64,000 bases of DNA, from positions 62,001 to 126,000 of the forward strand of contig CAWDUO010000006.1 in NCBI GenBank assembly GCA_963805475.1, read 5' to 3'. The notes below the pieces were generated by a model that was not told where the DNA came from, did no database searches, and was given only the letters and a program-made list of their open reading frames with translations. Source of the DNA: VRUE01 sp963805475 (lineage in GTDB: Bacteria; Actinomycetota; Thermoleophilia; Solirubrobacterales; 70-9). The stretch's first letter is position 1; each line of letters begins with the position of its first letter. Positions 1-10,202 of the stretch are shown here, in pieces. The translations under genes and the position numbers were made by a program.

Positions 1-1082
1 ATCGCGCCCATGAAAAGCGAGGGGGCGAAGACGCCGCCCGAGCCGCCGATCGAGAGGGTGAGGCTGGTCGCGACGACCTTCGAGGCGAGCAGCGCCAGCA
101 GGAACAGCAGCGCGTACTTGCCGGCGATCGCCGCTTCCAGCACCTCGTAGCCGACCCCGTACATCTGCGGGACCGCCAGCAGCAGCAGGCCGAGCAGCAG
201 GCCGCCGGCCGCCGGCCGCCAGGCCTCCGAGAAGCGCCAGATGCCGTCGGCGCGGTCCTCCATCCCGTAGAGGACGCGGATGAAGGCGACGCCGACCACG
301 GCGGCGAGCAGGCCGAGCACCAGGTAGAGGGGGTAGCCGGCGACCGAACCGACGCCGACGTGGGGCAGGTGGAGGAAGGCTTCGGAGCCGAAGGCGGCGC
401 GGCCGATCACATCGGCGGTCACCGAGGCGACGACGACGGCGCCGAACGAGCGCGCCTCGAAGTCGCGCAGGATCACCTCGAGCGCGAAGAAGACGCCGGC
501 GATCGGCGCGTTGAAGGTGGCCGAGATGCCGCCGGCGGCGCCGCAGGCAACCAGCAGCCGCATCCGCACCTCCGGCGAGCGGGTGATCTGCCCCAGGGTC
601 GATCCGAGCGCCGAGCCGATCTGCACGATCGGGCCCTCGCGCCCGACCGAGCCGCCGGCGCCGATGCAGAGCGCCGAGGCGGCCGACTTGACCGCCGCGA
701 CGATCGGCCTGATCCGGCCGCCCTGCTGGGCGACCGCCAGCATCACCTCGGGGACGCCGTGGCCGCGCGCCTCGCGGGCGAAGCGGTCGACCAGCGGGCC
801 GTAGAGCAGGCCGCCGACGATCGGCACCGCCAGCAGGAACCAGATCCCGAGCTCGGGCACCAGCGGGTTGGGCACGCGCCCGGAGAACCCGTAGGAGTCG
901 TGCCCGGTGAAGACGTAGGTGAAGCCCTCGATCAGGTAGCGGAACAGCACCGCCCCGAGGCCGGACCCGAGGCCGATCGCGAAGGCGAGCGCGAGCAGGC
1001 CGCTCGGCCCCGCCAGCCAAGCGCCGATCCGCCCCGACTCCGTGGTGGGGAGCCGAAAGCCGTATCTGCGCGGTTCTGGCAC
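1..1082 (-). CDS. ClC-family chloride channel/transporter (3' end beyond window)
   Basis: A multi-pass inner-membrane protein of the ClC chloride channel / H+-Cl- antiporter family. The translation shows the selectivity-filter motif GREGP near residues 148-152, followed by the IxALE-type helix (NAPIAGVFFALE), and the late family motif GSGGVFAPSLFMGA just before the window edge. The chosen start is a GTG at 1080-1082, because an in-frame stop lies five codons upstream; about 360 residues are visible and the C-terminus is missing. It is divergent from the XRE-cupin gene, with a 57-bp gap holding a 12-bp palindrome. Substrate (chloride versus fluoride) is not determined here. Family assignment is firm. 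Confidence 0.9.
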   Translation of the reverse strand, partial: MPEPRRYGFRLPTTESGRIGAWLAGPSGLLALAFAIGLGSGLGAVLFRYLIEGFTYVFTGHDSYGFSGRVPNPLVPELGIWFLLAVPIVGGLLYGPLVDRFAREARGHGVPEVMLAVAQQGGRIRPIVAAVKSAASALCIGAGGSVGREGPIVQIGSALGSTLGQITRSPEVRMRLLVACGAAGGISATFNAPIAGVFFALEVILRDFEARSFGAVVVASVTADVIGRAAFGSEAFLHLPHVGVGSVAGYPLYLVLGLLAAVVGVAFIRVLYGMEDRADGIWRFSEAWRPAAGGLLLGLLLLAVPQMYGVGYEVLEAAIAGKYALLFLLALLASKVVATSLTLSIGGSGGVFAPSLFMGA

Positions 1083-1098
1083 CAGTGTGAGTTATACC

Positions 1099-1110
1099 AA
1101 GCGGCCGCTT
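1099..1110. promoter_or_regulatory. 12-bp perfect palindrome in divergent intergenic gap
   Basis: The sequence AAGCGGCCGCTT is its own reverse complement. It sits in the 57-bp gap between the divergent ClC gene and the XRE-cupin regulator. The gap also holds a TATAAC hexamer reading toward the ClC gene. The position suits an operator for the adjacent regulator, but this is inference; a NotI-type GC palindrome can occur by chance in such DNA. Confidence 0.35.
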
Positions 1111-1139
1111 ACAATCGTATGTGATAGCTTACGACGACG

Positions 1140-1733
1140 ATGACCGCCTCCCTGATCGACGCACCCGAGAAAGCGCCGCCGATCGGCCTGCGCGTCCACG
1201 CGCTGCGCGAGGCGATGGGCCTCTCCCTGCGCGAGCTGTCGGAGCGCAGCGGGGTGAGCGCGCCGATGCTTTCCCAGGTCGAGCGCGGCGAGACGAGCCC
1301 GACGATCGTCGTCGCCCGCAAGATCGCCGCCGGGCTGGAGCTGACGCTCTCGCAGCTGCTGCGCCTCGACGAGGGCGAGCACGTCGCGATCAGCCGCGCC
1401 GGCTCGCGCCGCCGCTTCGACCGCGGCGGCCATCGCTTCGAGGAGCTGACCCCGCCGCTGCCCGGCCAGCGCGTCGACGTCTCGCTGCACACGCTGAAGG
1501 TCGGCTCGGCCACGGGCGGCCCCGGCGACCCGCCGATCCACGAGCCGGGCAGCCGCGAGACGGCGGTCGTCCTCGACGGCCTGCTCGCCCTGGTCGTCGA
1601 CGGCGTCCGTCACCAGCTGCGCAGCGGTGACAGCATCACCTTCGACGCCGACCTGCCGCACCATTTCGAGAACGACGGCGAGGAGCCCGCCCGGTTCCTC
1701 GCGATCATCGCCGCCGGACTGAGGAGGAGCTGA
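1140..1733 (+). CDS. XRE-family HTH regulator with C-terminal cupin domain
   Basis: A 197-residue cytoplasmic transcription regulator. Residues about 17-72 form an HTH_3/XRE domain (LRELSERSGVSAPMLSQVERG carries the recognition helix), and residues about 115-190 a cupin_2 beta-barrel that usually binds a small effector. This HTH-plus-cupin architecture is common in regulators of amino acid and polyamine metabolism. The gene ends one base before the leuC start, and its last codons contain the leuC ribosome binding site (GAGGAGGAG), so the two are surely co-transcribed. Control of the leu/cim genes is likely from position alone; the effector is unknown. Confidence 0.85.
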   Translation: MTASLIDAPEKAPPIGLRVHALREAMGLSLRELSERSGVSAPMLSQVERGETSPTIVVARKIAAGLELTLSQLLRLDEGEHVAISRAGSRRRFDRGGHRFEELTPPLPGQRVDVSLHTLKVGSATGGPGDPPIHEPGSRETAVVLDGLLALVVDGVRHQLRSGDSITFDADLPHHFENDGEEPARFLAIIAAGLRRS

Positions 1734-1734
1734 G

Positions 1735-3120
1735 ATGCCGCAAACGATGTTCGACAAGATCTGGAGCGCCCACGAGGTATCCGACGGCCTGCTCTACATC
1801 GACCTGCACCTGGTCCACGAGGTGACCTCGCCGCAGGCCTTCGACGGGCTGCGGATGGCCGGGCGCGGGGTGCGGCGGCCCGATCGGACCCTGGCGACCG
1901 CCGACCACAACGTGCCCACCGACGGAACGATGGCGGCGCGGCTGATCGACGACGAGCTGTCGCGCGTGCAGGTCGAGACGCTGGAGCGCAACTGCGAGGA
2001 GTTCGGCATCCCGCTCTACTCGCTGGGATCGGAGCGGCAGGGGATCGTCCACGTGATCGGGCCGGAGCTGGGCGTCACCCAGCCGGGCATGACGATCGTC
2101 TGCGGCGACAGCCACACCTCCACCCACGGCGCCTTCGGCGCCCTCGCCTTCGGCATCGGCACCTCGGAGGTCGAGCACGTGCTGGCGACCCAGTGCCTGG
2201 TGCAGAAGCGGCCGAAGACGATGCGCATCCTCTACGCGGGCGAGCTGGGTCCGGGGGTGACGCCGAAGGACCTGATCCTGGCGACGATCGGCCGGCTCGG
2301 CACCGGCGGCATGGTCGGCCACGCGGTCGAGTACGCCGGCCCGGCGATCGAGTCGCTCTCGATGCCGGGGCGGATGACGGTCTGCAACATGACGATCGAG
2401 GGCGGCGGCCGGGCGGGGATGATCGCCCCCGACGAGACGACCTTCGAGTGGGTGCGCGGCAAGGCCGCGGCTCCCGAGGGCTTCGACGCCGCGGTCGAGC
2501 GCTGGCGCGAGCTGCCGAGCGACGCCGGCGCCGAGTTCGACACCGAGGTCGAGATCGACGCCGCCGGCATCTCGCCGATGGTCACCTGGGGGACCAACCC
2601 GGGGATGGTGGTCGAGGTGACCGACGAGGTTCCCGACCCGGGGGCGATCGACTCGCCCGCCGACCGCGAATCGGCCGAACGGGCGCTCGCCTACATGGAT
2701 CTGCGCCCGGGCACGCCGATGACCGAGGTGCGCCCCGAACGGGTCTTCATCGGCTCCTGCACCAACTCGCGGGTCGAGGACCTGCGCGAGGCGGCCTCGA
2801 TGGTCGACGGCCGCAGGGTCGCCGACTCGGTGCGGGCGATGGTCGTGCCGGGCTCCCAGCAGGTGAAGGCCCAGGCCGAGGCCGAGGGCCTGCACGAGGT
2901 CTTCCGCTCGGCCGGGTTCGAGTGGCGCGAGGCGGGCTGCTCGATGTGCCTGGGGATGAACCCCGACACGCTGATCGAGGGCGAGCGCTGCGCCTCGACC
3001 TCGAACCGCAACTTCGAGGGCCGTCAGGGCAAGGGCGGGCGCACCCACCTGGTCAGCCCGAGGATGGCGGCCGCGGCCGCGATCGAGGGGCGCTTCGTAG
3101 ACATCAGGGACTGGAGCTAG
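1735..3120 (+). CDS. leuC: 3-isopropylmalate dehydratase large subunit
   Basis: LeuC, 461 residues, the aconitase-family subunit carrying the 4Fe-4S cluster. It isomerises 2-isopropylmalate to 3-isopropylmalate and, with LeuD, also citramalate to 3-methylmalate. The cluster cysteines are visible at C342 (GSCTNSR), C402 and C405 (GCSMCLGM). The N-terminus MPQTMFDKIW matches the family start, with a strong Shine-Dalgarno just upstream. leuD follows after two bases. The frame is intact and the length typical. Confidence 0.97.
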   Translation: MPQTMFDKIWSAHEVSDGLLYIDLHLVHEVTSPQAFDGLRMAGRGVRRPDRTLATADHNVPTDGTMAARLIDDELSRVQVETLERNCEEFGIPLYSLGSERQGIVHVIGPELGVTQPGMTIVCGDSHTSTHGAFGALAFGIGTSEVEHVLATQCLVQKRPKTMRILYAGELGPGVTPKDLILATIGRLGTGGMVGHAVEYAGPAIESLSMPGRMTVCNMTIEGGGRAGMIAPDETTFEWVRGKAAAPEGFDAAVERWRELPSDAGAEFDTEVEIDAAGISPMVTWGTNPGMVVEVTDEVPDPGAIDSPADRESAERALAYMDLRPGTPMTEVRPERVFIGSCTNSRVEDLREAASMVDGRRVADSVRAMVVPGSQQVKAQAEAEGLHEVFRSAGFEWREAGCSMCLGMNPDTLIEGERCASTSNRNFEGRQGKGGRTHLVSPRMAAAAAIEGRFVDIRDWS

Positions 3121-3122
3121 AG

Positions 3123-3686
3123 ATGCGACCGATAGACGTGATCGAGGGCAGGGTCTCGGTGCTGGACCGCGCCGACGTCGACACAGACCAGATCATCCCC
3201 AAGCAGTTCCTCAAGCGGGTCGAGCGGACCGGCTTCGGCGAGTTCCTCTTCTACGACTGGATCCGCGACGGCGAGATCGAGCTGGAGCCGAACCCGATCC
3301 TCGTCGCCGGCCGCAACTTCGGCTGCGGCTCCTCGCGCGAGCACGCCCCCTGGGCGCTGGAGGACTTCGGCTTCGAGGCGATAGTCGCGCCCTCCTTCGC
3401 CGACATCTTCTACGCCAACTGCACGAAGATCGGCCTGTTGCCGGTCGAGCTCGACGAGCAGCACTGCCGCGCGGTGGCCGAGGCCGGCGAGGCTCGGATC
3501 GACGTAGACGACCAGACGGTCACCTGCGCCGCCGGCGTCTTCGAGTTCGAGATCGAGCCCGACATCCAGCACCGCCTCCTGAACGGCCTCGACGACATCG
3601 GCATCACCCTCGAGAGCGCCGCCGCGATCGACGAGTTCGAGTCCGCCCAAGGCGCCGCCGCCGGCCCGGTCACGACGGCGCTGTGA
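3123..3686 (+). CDS. leuD: 3-isopropylmalate dehydratase small subunit
   Basis: LeuD, 187 residues, the swivelling small subunit that completes the isopropylmalate isomerase active site with LeuC. Key motifs are the N-terminal DVDTDQIIPKQFLK and the GRNFGCGSSREHAPWAL substrate-binding loop near residues 64-80. The ATG starts two bases after the leuC stop. Its stop overlaps, as GTGA, the GTG that opens the remnant methyltransferase frame downstream, a coupling pattern seen throughout this window. Its C-terminal stretch is alanine-rich and variable, as is usual. Confidence 0.97.
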   Translation: MRPIDVIEGRVSVLDRADVDTDQIIPKQFLKRVERTGFGEFLFYDWIRDGEIELEPNPILVAGRNFGCGSSREHAPWALEDFGFEAIVAPSFADIFYANCTKIGLLPVELDEQHCRAVAEAGEARIDVDDQTVTCAAGVFEFEIEPDIQHRLLNGLDDIGITLESAAAIDEFESAQGAAAGPVTTAL

Positions 3687-3903
3687 CCTCCGGGTCGGCC
3701 ACGCGGGACTGGGACGCGAACAGCTACCACCGGGTCGCCGTCCCGCGCGAGGAGTGGGCAAGGTCGATCGCCTCGGCGCCCAGCTCGAACGACTCCCCGA
3801 CGCCCTCCGGACCCCTTTCCTAGAAGCCGTCCTAGTCGAGGAGCCAAAGCCCCTCACCCTCGACTACGTCCGCCTCAACATCGAGACGACCGCAGGCGGG
3901 TAA
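3683..3903 (+). pseudogene. remnant of a SAM-dependent methyltransferase, internally deleted
   Basis: Two short pieces in different frames resemble the opposite ends of a trans-aconitate-2-methyltransferase-like protein. From GTG 3683 the frame reads RDWDANSYHRVAVPREEW, a typical N-terminus of that family, and stops at 3821-3823. A second frame, about 3757-3903, reads LPDALRTPFLEAVL and then PLTLDYVRLNIETT, a typical C-terminus. The central Rossmann part, including the SAM-binding glycine motif, is absent, so roughly 600 bases seem to be lost. The GTG overlaps the leuD stop, so the original gene was probably translationally coupled to leuD. Identification is by family memory, not alignment. 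Confidence 0.55.
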
Positions 3904-3922
3904 GCAGCCGCTCCCGCGAGCA

Positions 3923-5332
3923 TCAGCCCGGCCCAGCCCGCGCCAACAACCCCATCACCGCCAACTCTTCGTCATAGCCCTCGCCCCGCCCCAGGGAAAG
4001 CAGGGATTCGGCCTCAATCTCGGTGCCCGCATCGCGATTGCGAGCGCGCAGGGCCGCATGGTCGCCCCGAGCGGGGGAGGGCACAGGGGGAACGACCTCC
4101 CCGTCGGGGCGGCGGAAGAGGAGCTCTCCGCTTGCCATGCGGGCAAGGGAGAACCCGCCCTCGTGAACAAGCCGGTGATGATGCCCGCACAGCAGCACCA
4201 GGTTCTCCAGCTTCGTCTCCCCGCCTCGAGCCCAGTGGACGATGTGGTGGGCGTCGACCCAGCGCCGGTTCTCACAACCGGGGAAGCGACAGCAGCCGCC
4301 GTCGCGCCGATCCAGCACCCGGCGCATCGCCGGCGGCACCGCCCGCGTCTTGCGCCCCACGTCGAGCACCCCCTTCGGACCATGCAGGATCGGCAGCAGG
4401 GAGGCGTCGCAGGCAAGGCGCCTAGCCGTTTCGGCGCAGATCGCGGGACCGTCTTCGATCCCGCAGCCGTCACGATCTCCCTCCCCGGCAAGGGCATCCG
4501 CCTCCGCATGGACGACGACCTGATGGCGCTCAGGGGCGGGGCGGGGGGAGGAACCGCCGGCAAGCGAGCGCTCCGCCACCTCCATCAGGGCGTCTGCTTT
4601 GTTCACCCGGGGCACCTTGCGGAGGACCTCAGAACCCGGCTCCGGTTCTGCGGAACCGCCTTGAGAGCAGACCTCATATGCCTTCTCGCGCTCCTCGATC
4701 GCCTCCTTGGCAGCAAGGATCGCCTTGATGAACAGGGCGCCGTCTGTGGGGGAGAGCCGCCCGCGCACATACAGGCTGCCGTCCTCCTCCCATTCATAGG
4801 CGAGGCGCCGAGCCCGATGGGCGGCCTCGGCGCTCTCCAGCGACACCGAGCGCCGGTATCCCCGCACCAATCTCTCCAACTGCGCCGCGGTGGCAAAGCG
4901 CGCCATCTCCAGTAGCTCCTTCTCGGTCTCAGCTGCGGCGATCCGCGTGACCGCCCTGACCTTGGAGTAGCTGAGCTCGCCGCAGCCGAAGGACTCCTTC
5001 AGCAACGGCAGCTCCTCCAATGCCCTGGCAACCCGCACGTGTTCACGCGCAGAACGGGGGTCCACCGCGCAGCGCCAGGCGATCCAGGCCCCACAGGAGT
5101 GAAAGCCCCACTTCTCATGCGCTCCCCTGCGGTCGAACTCGGCCACCAGTCCCAGCCAACGACACGTCGCCGCGGCGATGTCCGCCGCCAGCTCGCCGAT
5201 CTCGCGCTCAAGCCACTCGGTGGGGGCACCCGCCAGCCCTCGATCGACCTCGACCGAATCCCTCGCCCTTGCTCCGCTCTCTACGAACACGTGTTCGATA
5301 GTAGGCAGGCGGTCGGACGGAACCGCAGACAA
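3923..5332 (-). CDS. DUF222 / 13E12-repeat family protein with HNH endonuclease domain
   Basis: A 469-residue protein with an N-terminal DUF222 region (about 35-300) and a C-terminal HNH nuclease domain (about 345-395) with the motif CRFPGCENRRWVDAHHIVHW followed by LCGHHHRLVH. Members are abundant, multicopy and actinobacterial; their role is poorly known and they are often viewed as selfish or defence-related. It lies on the opposite strand between leuD and the GNAT gene and interrupts the branched-chain amino acid block, consistent with insertion. The frame is intact, and the HNH histidines and zinc-type cysteines are present. Confidence 0.9.
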   Translation of the reverse strand: MSAVPSDRLPTIEHVFVESGARARDSVEVDRGLAGAPTEWLEREIGELAADIAAATCRWLGLVAEFDRRGAHEKWGFHSCGAWIAWRCAVDPRSAREHVRVARALEELPLLKESFGCGELSYSKVRAVTRIAAAETEKELLEMARFATAAQLERLVRGYRRSVSLESAEAAHRARRLAYEWEEDGSLYVRGRLSPTDGALFIKAILAAKEAIEEREKAYEVCSQGGSAEPEPGSEVLRKVPRVNKADALMEVAERSLAGGSSPRPAPERHQVVVHAEADALAGEGDRDGCGIEDGPAICAETARRLACDASLLPILHGPKGVLDVGRKTRAVPPAMRRVLDRRDGGCCRFPGCENRRWVDAHHIVHWARGGETKLENLVLLCGHHHRLVHEGGFSLARMASGELLFRRPDGEVVPPVPSPARGDHAALRARNRDAGTEIEAESLLSLGRGEGYDEELAVMGLLARAGPG

Positions 5333-5446
5333 TTAGCTGCGGAACCAGATCGCTCAGATGGACCGCCGACTCGGCGGATTCCCGCAAATTGCGGACGGCT
5401 CAAGGCGGTTCCGCGGGGCCGCTAGCGCAGCAAATCAGAGCCACCT

Positions 5447-6031
5447 ATGCTCAAGCCGATGCTCCCACGAACTCCGCCGTCCCTGGAATCGCCTCGCCTA
5501 ATCCTCCGCGGATGGCATGGTCGCGACTTGGCGGCGCATGCGGAGATGTCAGCGGATCCAGAGGTGATGCGCTACATCGGCGACGGACGACCGCTCGATC
5601 GGGGGCAGAGCTGGCGGGAGGTTGCGTTGCATATAGGCCACTGGGCTCTTCGGGACTACGGGCAATGGGCGCTGGAGCTCAAGGAGGACGGCCTTTCGCA
5701 CGGCCGGGCGGGCCTCTGGAATCCACCGGGGTGGCCGGGCCTGGAGGTTGGCTGGAAGCTCGCGAGACAGGCCTGGGGTCACGGCTATGCGACGGAGGCA
5801 GGGCAGGCTGCCGTCGAGTGGGCCTGGGCGAATCTGGACGCCCCGCGCCTTATCTCGCTGATCCAGCCCGGCAACGTACGGTCGGAGCGCGTGGCAGAAC
5901 GACTCGGCATGCGCCGCCACGAAGAGTCGACGGTGCAGGGGCAGGTCGCAACGATCTTCGTGCTCGAGCGCCCTGTCACCGACTATTCGGCGCGACCAAA
6001 GGCCGACAACATCGTTGAGGAGGCAAAGTGA
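5447..6031 (+). CDS. GNAT family N-acetyltransferase (RimJ/RimL type)
   Basis: A 194-residue acetyl-CoA-dependent N-acetyltransferase. The opening SPRLILRGWHGRDLAAHAEM resembles RimJ/RimL-type enzymes, and the acetyl-CoA loop is seen as the segment WKLARQAWGHGYATEA (about residues 107-122), followed by NVRSERVAERLGM. The substrate cannot be told. ATG 5447 is used; an internal ATG four codons later is a possible alternative. Its stop overlaps the next GTG (GTGA), so it is co-translated with the YjbQ gene. The 114-bp gap upstream, shared with the divergent HNH gene, shows no clear promoter. Confidence 0.85.
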   Translation: MLKPMLPRTPPSLESPRLILRGWHGRDLAAHAEMSADPEVMRYIGDGRPLDRGQSWREVALHIGHWALRDYGQWALELKEDGLSHGRAGLWNPPGWPGLEVGWKLARQAWGHGYATEAGQAAVEWAWANLDAPRLISLIQPGNVRSERVAERLGMRRHEESTVQGQVATIFVLERPVTDYSARPKADNIVEEAK

Positions 6032-6489
6032 AATCGCACACCGCGTACATGACCTTCGAGACCGCTGAGCGGCGGGAGTTGATTCGGATCACCGACGAGG
6101 TGCAGGCCGCCGTCGACGAGGCGGGGATCGAGGAGGGGATGGTGCTCGTCTCGGCGATGCACATCACCGCCGGCGTCTGGGTGAACGACGACGAGCCCGG
6201 CCTGCGTGAGGACGTGCTCGAATGGCTCGACAAGGTGGCGCCGCCCAGTTGGAGCCCGCCCGCCAACGACGTCGCCGCCGCGCTCCTGCCGGATGAAGGG
6301 GACTATCGCCATCACCGCGGGGGAGAGGACAACGGCGACGCCCATCTCAAGAACCTGCTCGTCCACCACCAGGCGATCGTCCCCGTCACCGCCGGCCGGC
6401 TGGATCTGGGTCCCTGGCAGCAGGTCTTCTACTGCGAGTTCGACGGGCGGCGCCCAAAGCGCCTCGTGATCAAGGCGATGGGAGAGTAG
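6028..6489 (+). CDS. YjbQ/UPF0047 family protein (secondary thiamine-phosphate synthase type)
   Basis: A 153-residue YjbQ (UPF0047) protein, a compact trimeric family. E. coli YjbQ shows weak thiamine-phosphate synthase activity, but the true role is unsettled. Conserved elements are the early RRELIRITDEV segment, SAMHITAGVWVNDDEPGL, and the late GPWQQVFYCEFDGRRPKR tail with HHRGGEDNGDAHLKN in the middle, which holds the putative metal/active-site histidines. The GTG start overlaps the preceding stop. It sits upstream of leuB without any evident pathway link. Confidence 0.9.
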   Translation: MKSHTAYMTFETAERRELIRITDEVQAAVDEAGIEEGMVLVSAMHITAGVWVNDDEPGLREDVLEWLDKVAPPSWSPPANDVAAALLPDEGDYRHHRGGEDNGDAHLKNLLVHHQAIVPVTAGRLDLGPWQQVFYCEFDGRRPKRLVIKAMGE

Positions 6490-6496
6490 GGATAGA

Positions 6497-7618
6497 GTGG
6501 CCGCCGCGATGAGCGGCCCGCCCCCCCGCATAGTCCTGCTGCCCGGCGATGGGATCGGGGCGGAGATCGTTGATGCGGGGCGGCGGGTGCTGGAGGCGCT
6601 GGGGGAGTTCTCCTTCGACGAGCGGCTGATGGGGGGCTGCTCGATCGACGCGCACGGGGTCGCGCTCACCGAGGAGGTGCTGGCGGCGTGCCGCGCGTCC
6701 GACGCGGTGCTCCTGGGCGCGGTCGGCGGGCCCAAGTGGGATACGACCGACCCCGACGCGCCGCGGCCCGAGCAGGGGCTGCTGGGGCTGCGCAAGGGGA
6801 TGGGGCTGTACGCCAACCTGCGGCCGGTGCGGCCGAGCCCGGCGCTGGTCGGCGCCAGCCCGCTGCGCGAGGAGCGGATCGCCGGCACCGACCTGCTGGT
6901 CGTGCGCGAGCTGACCGGCGGCATCTACTTCGGCGACAGCGGCCGCGAGGGCGAGGTCGCCCACGACACCTGCGAGTACTCGGTCGGCGAGATCGAGCGG
7001 ATCGCCCGCGCCGCCTTCGCCGCCGCGCGGCGCCGCGCCGAGGGAAGTGGCCGCCGGCCGCGCGTCACCTCGGTCGACAAGGCCAACGTGCTCGAGACCT
7101 CGCGGCTGTGGCGCGAGGTCGTCACCCGCGTGAGCGAGGAGTACGCCGACGTCGAGCTCGACCATCTGCTGGTCGACAACGCCGCGATGCAACTCGTCTC
7201 CCGGCCGGCCGACTTCGACGTGATCGTCACCGAGAACCTTTTCGGCGACATCCTCAGCGACGAGTCGGCGATGCTCACCGGCTCGCTCGGAATGCTGCCC
7301 TCGGCCAGCCTCGGCGAGGCCGGCGCGCCCGGCCTGTTCGAGCCGGTGCACGGCTCGGCCCCCGACATCGCCGGCCAGGGCGTCGCCAACCCGCTGGCCA
7401 CCTTCCTCAGCGCAGCGATGATGCTGCGCCACGGGCTCGGCCGGCCGGCGGAGGCTGAGCGGATCGAGGCCGCGGTCGACGTCGTCCTGGTGCGGGGCCT
7501 GCGCACGCCCGACCTGCTGGGCGGCACCGTCGCCGCCGCGCCGACGCCCGGGAACCCGACGCCGGAGCGTGAAGTGGGCACCGCCGAGATGACCGACGCG
7601 GTGCTGGCCGAGCTTTAG
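6497..7618 (+). CDS. leuB: 3-isopropylmalate dehydrogenase
   Basis: LeuB, 373 residues from GTG 6497 (or 369 from ATG 6509), an NAD-dependent decarboxylating dehydrogenase. It oxidises 3-isopropylmalate to 2-oxoisocaproate and in the citramalate route 3-methylmalate to 2-oxobutyrate. Visible motifs include LLPGDGIGAEIV at the N-terminus, RELTGGIYFGD, the catalytic lysine and aspartate region (SVDKANVLETS; ENLFGDILSDESAML), and the NAD-binding EPVHGSAPDIAGQG. AGGGA-like spacing favours the GTG, while homology length suits either start. It is separated from leuCD by the HNH insertion. Confidence 0.96.
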   Translation: MAAAMSGPPPRIVLLPGDGIGAEIVDAGRRVLEALGEFSFDERLMGGCSIDAHGVALTEEVLAACRASDAVLLGAVGGPKWDTTDPDAPRPEQGLLGLRKGMGLYANLRPVRPSPALVGASPLREERIAGTDLLVVRELTGGIYFGDSGREGEVAHDTCEYSVGEIERIARAAFAAARRRAEGSGRRPRVTSVDKANVLETSRLWREVVTRVSEEYADVELDHLLVDNAAMQLVSRPADFDVIVTENLFGDILSDESAMLTGSLGMLPSASLGEAGAPGLFEPVHGSAPDIAGQGVANPLATFLSAAMMLRHGLGRPAEAERIEAAVDVVLVRGLRTPDLLGGTVAAAPTPGNPTPEREVGTAEMTDAVLAEL

Positions 7619-7655
7619 CTCGACCTCCTCTGGCTCATCGGGCATACTTCGGCGG

Positions 7656-8597
7656 GTGGAAACGGCCGAGCTGATCTGGCAGAACGGGGAGTTCGTCCCC
7701 TGGGACGAGGCGAAGACGCACGTCCTCAGCCACGGCCTGCACTACGGCACCGGCGTCTTCGAGGGAATCCGCTGCTACGAGACCGAGCGCGGCCCCGCGG
7801 TGTTCCGCCACCGCGAGCACCTCGCCCGGCTGGAGAAGTCGGCCGAGCTCTACTACTTCCAGCTCCCCTACACGGCCGAGGAGCTGCGCGAGGCGACCAA
7901 CGAGCTGATCCGCCGCAACGGGCTCGGCTCCTGCTACATCCGCCCGCTCGCCTACCGCGGCTACGGCAACCTCGGCCTCTACGCGACCGACGCGCCGATC
8001 GAAGTGATCGTCGCCGCCTTCCCCTGGGGCGTCTACCTCGGCGAGGAGGGCGTGCGCCAGGGCATCCGGGTAAAGGTGTCCTCCTGGCGGGCGATCTCCG
8101 GCGACAGCCTGATCCCGCACGCCAAGGCCACCGGCCAGTACCTCAACTCGGTCCTCGCCAAGACCGAGGCGACCGCCTCCGGCTACGAAGAGGCGATCCT
8201 GCTCGACCAGCACGGCTGCGTCTCGGAGGGCTCCGGCGAGAACGTCTTCGTCGTCCGCGACGGCGTCATCTGCACGCCGCCGCACACCGCCGCGATCCTC
8301 GACGGGATCACCCGCAACTCGGTGGTCCAGATCGCCACCGACCTCGGCTACGCGATCGAGGAGCGGGCGATCGCCCGCGCCGAGCTCTACCTCGCCGACG
8401 AGGTCTTCCTCACCGGCACCGCGGCCGAGCTGGTGCCCGTGCGCGAGGTCGACGACCACCCGCTCGGCGAGCCGGGCGAGATCACCCGCGTGATCCAGGC
8501 CAGGTTCCAGGACGCCCTGCACGGCCGCGCCGAGGAGTATCTGGAGTGGCTCGACTTCGTCGAGGCTCCGACCGGGCGAATTACGCCGGCCGCCTAG
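7656..8597 (+). CDS. ilvE: branched-chain amino acid aminotransferase
   Basis: IlvE, 313 residues, a fold-type IV PLP aminotransferase that transfers the amino group between glutamate and the 2-oxo acids of leucine, isoleucine and valine. The N-terminus LIWQNGEFVPWDEAK and HGLHYGTGVFEGIRCYE are characteristic. The PLP lysine lies in HAKATGQYLNS, and EGSGENVFVVRDG with TRNSVVQIA bind the phosphate. Start is GTG 7656, 37 bases after leuB. The gene lies between leuB and cimA, as expected for an isoleucine/leucine cluster. Confidence 0.95.
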   Translation: METAELIWQNGEFVPWDEAKTHVLSHGLHYGTGVFEGIRCYETERGPAVFRHREHLARLEKSAELYYFQLPYTAEELREATNELIRRNGLGSCYIRPLAYRGYGNLGLYATDAPIEVIVAAFPWGVYLGEEGVRQGIRVKVSSWRAISGDSLIPHAKATGQYLNSVLAKTEATASGYEEAILLDQHGCVSEGSGENVFVVRDGVICTPPHTAAILDGITRNSVVQIATDLGYAIEERAIARAELYLADEVFLTGTAAELVPVREVDDHPLGEPGEITRVIQARFQDALHGRAEEYLEWLDFVEAPTGRITPAA

Positions 8598-8642
8598 CGG
8601 CCCTCCCGGTTGGCTCACCCTCGTAGCGAAGAAAGGCATCCG

Positions 8643-10198
<1,556 letters not shown>

Positions 10199-10202
<4 letters not shown>

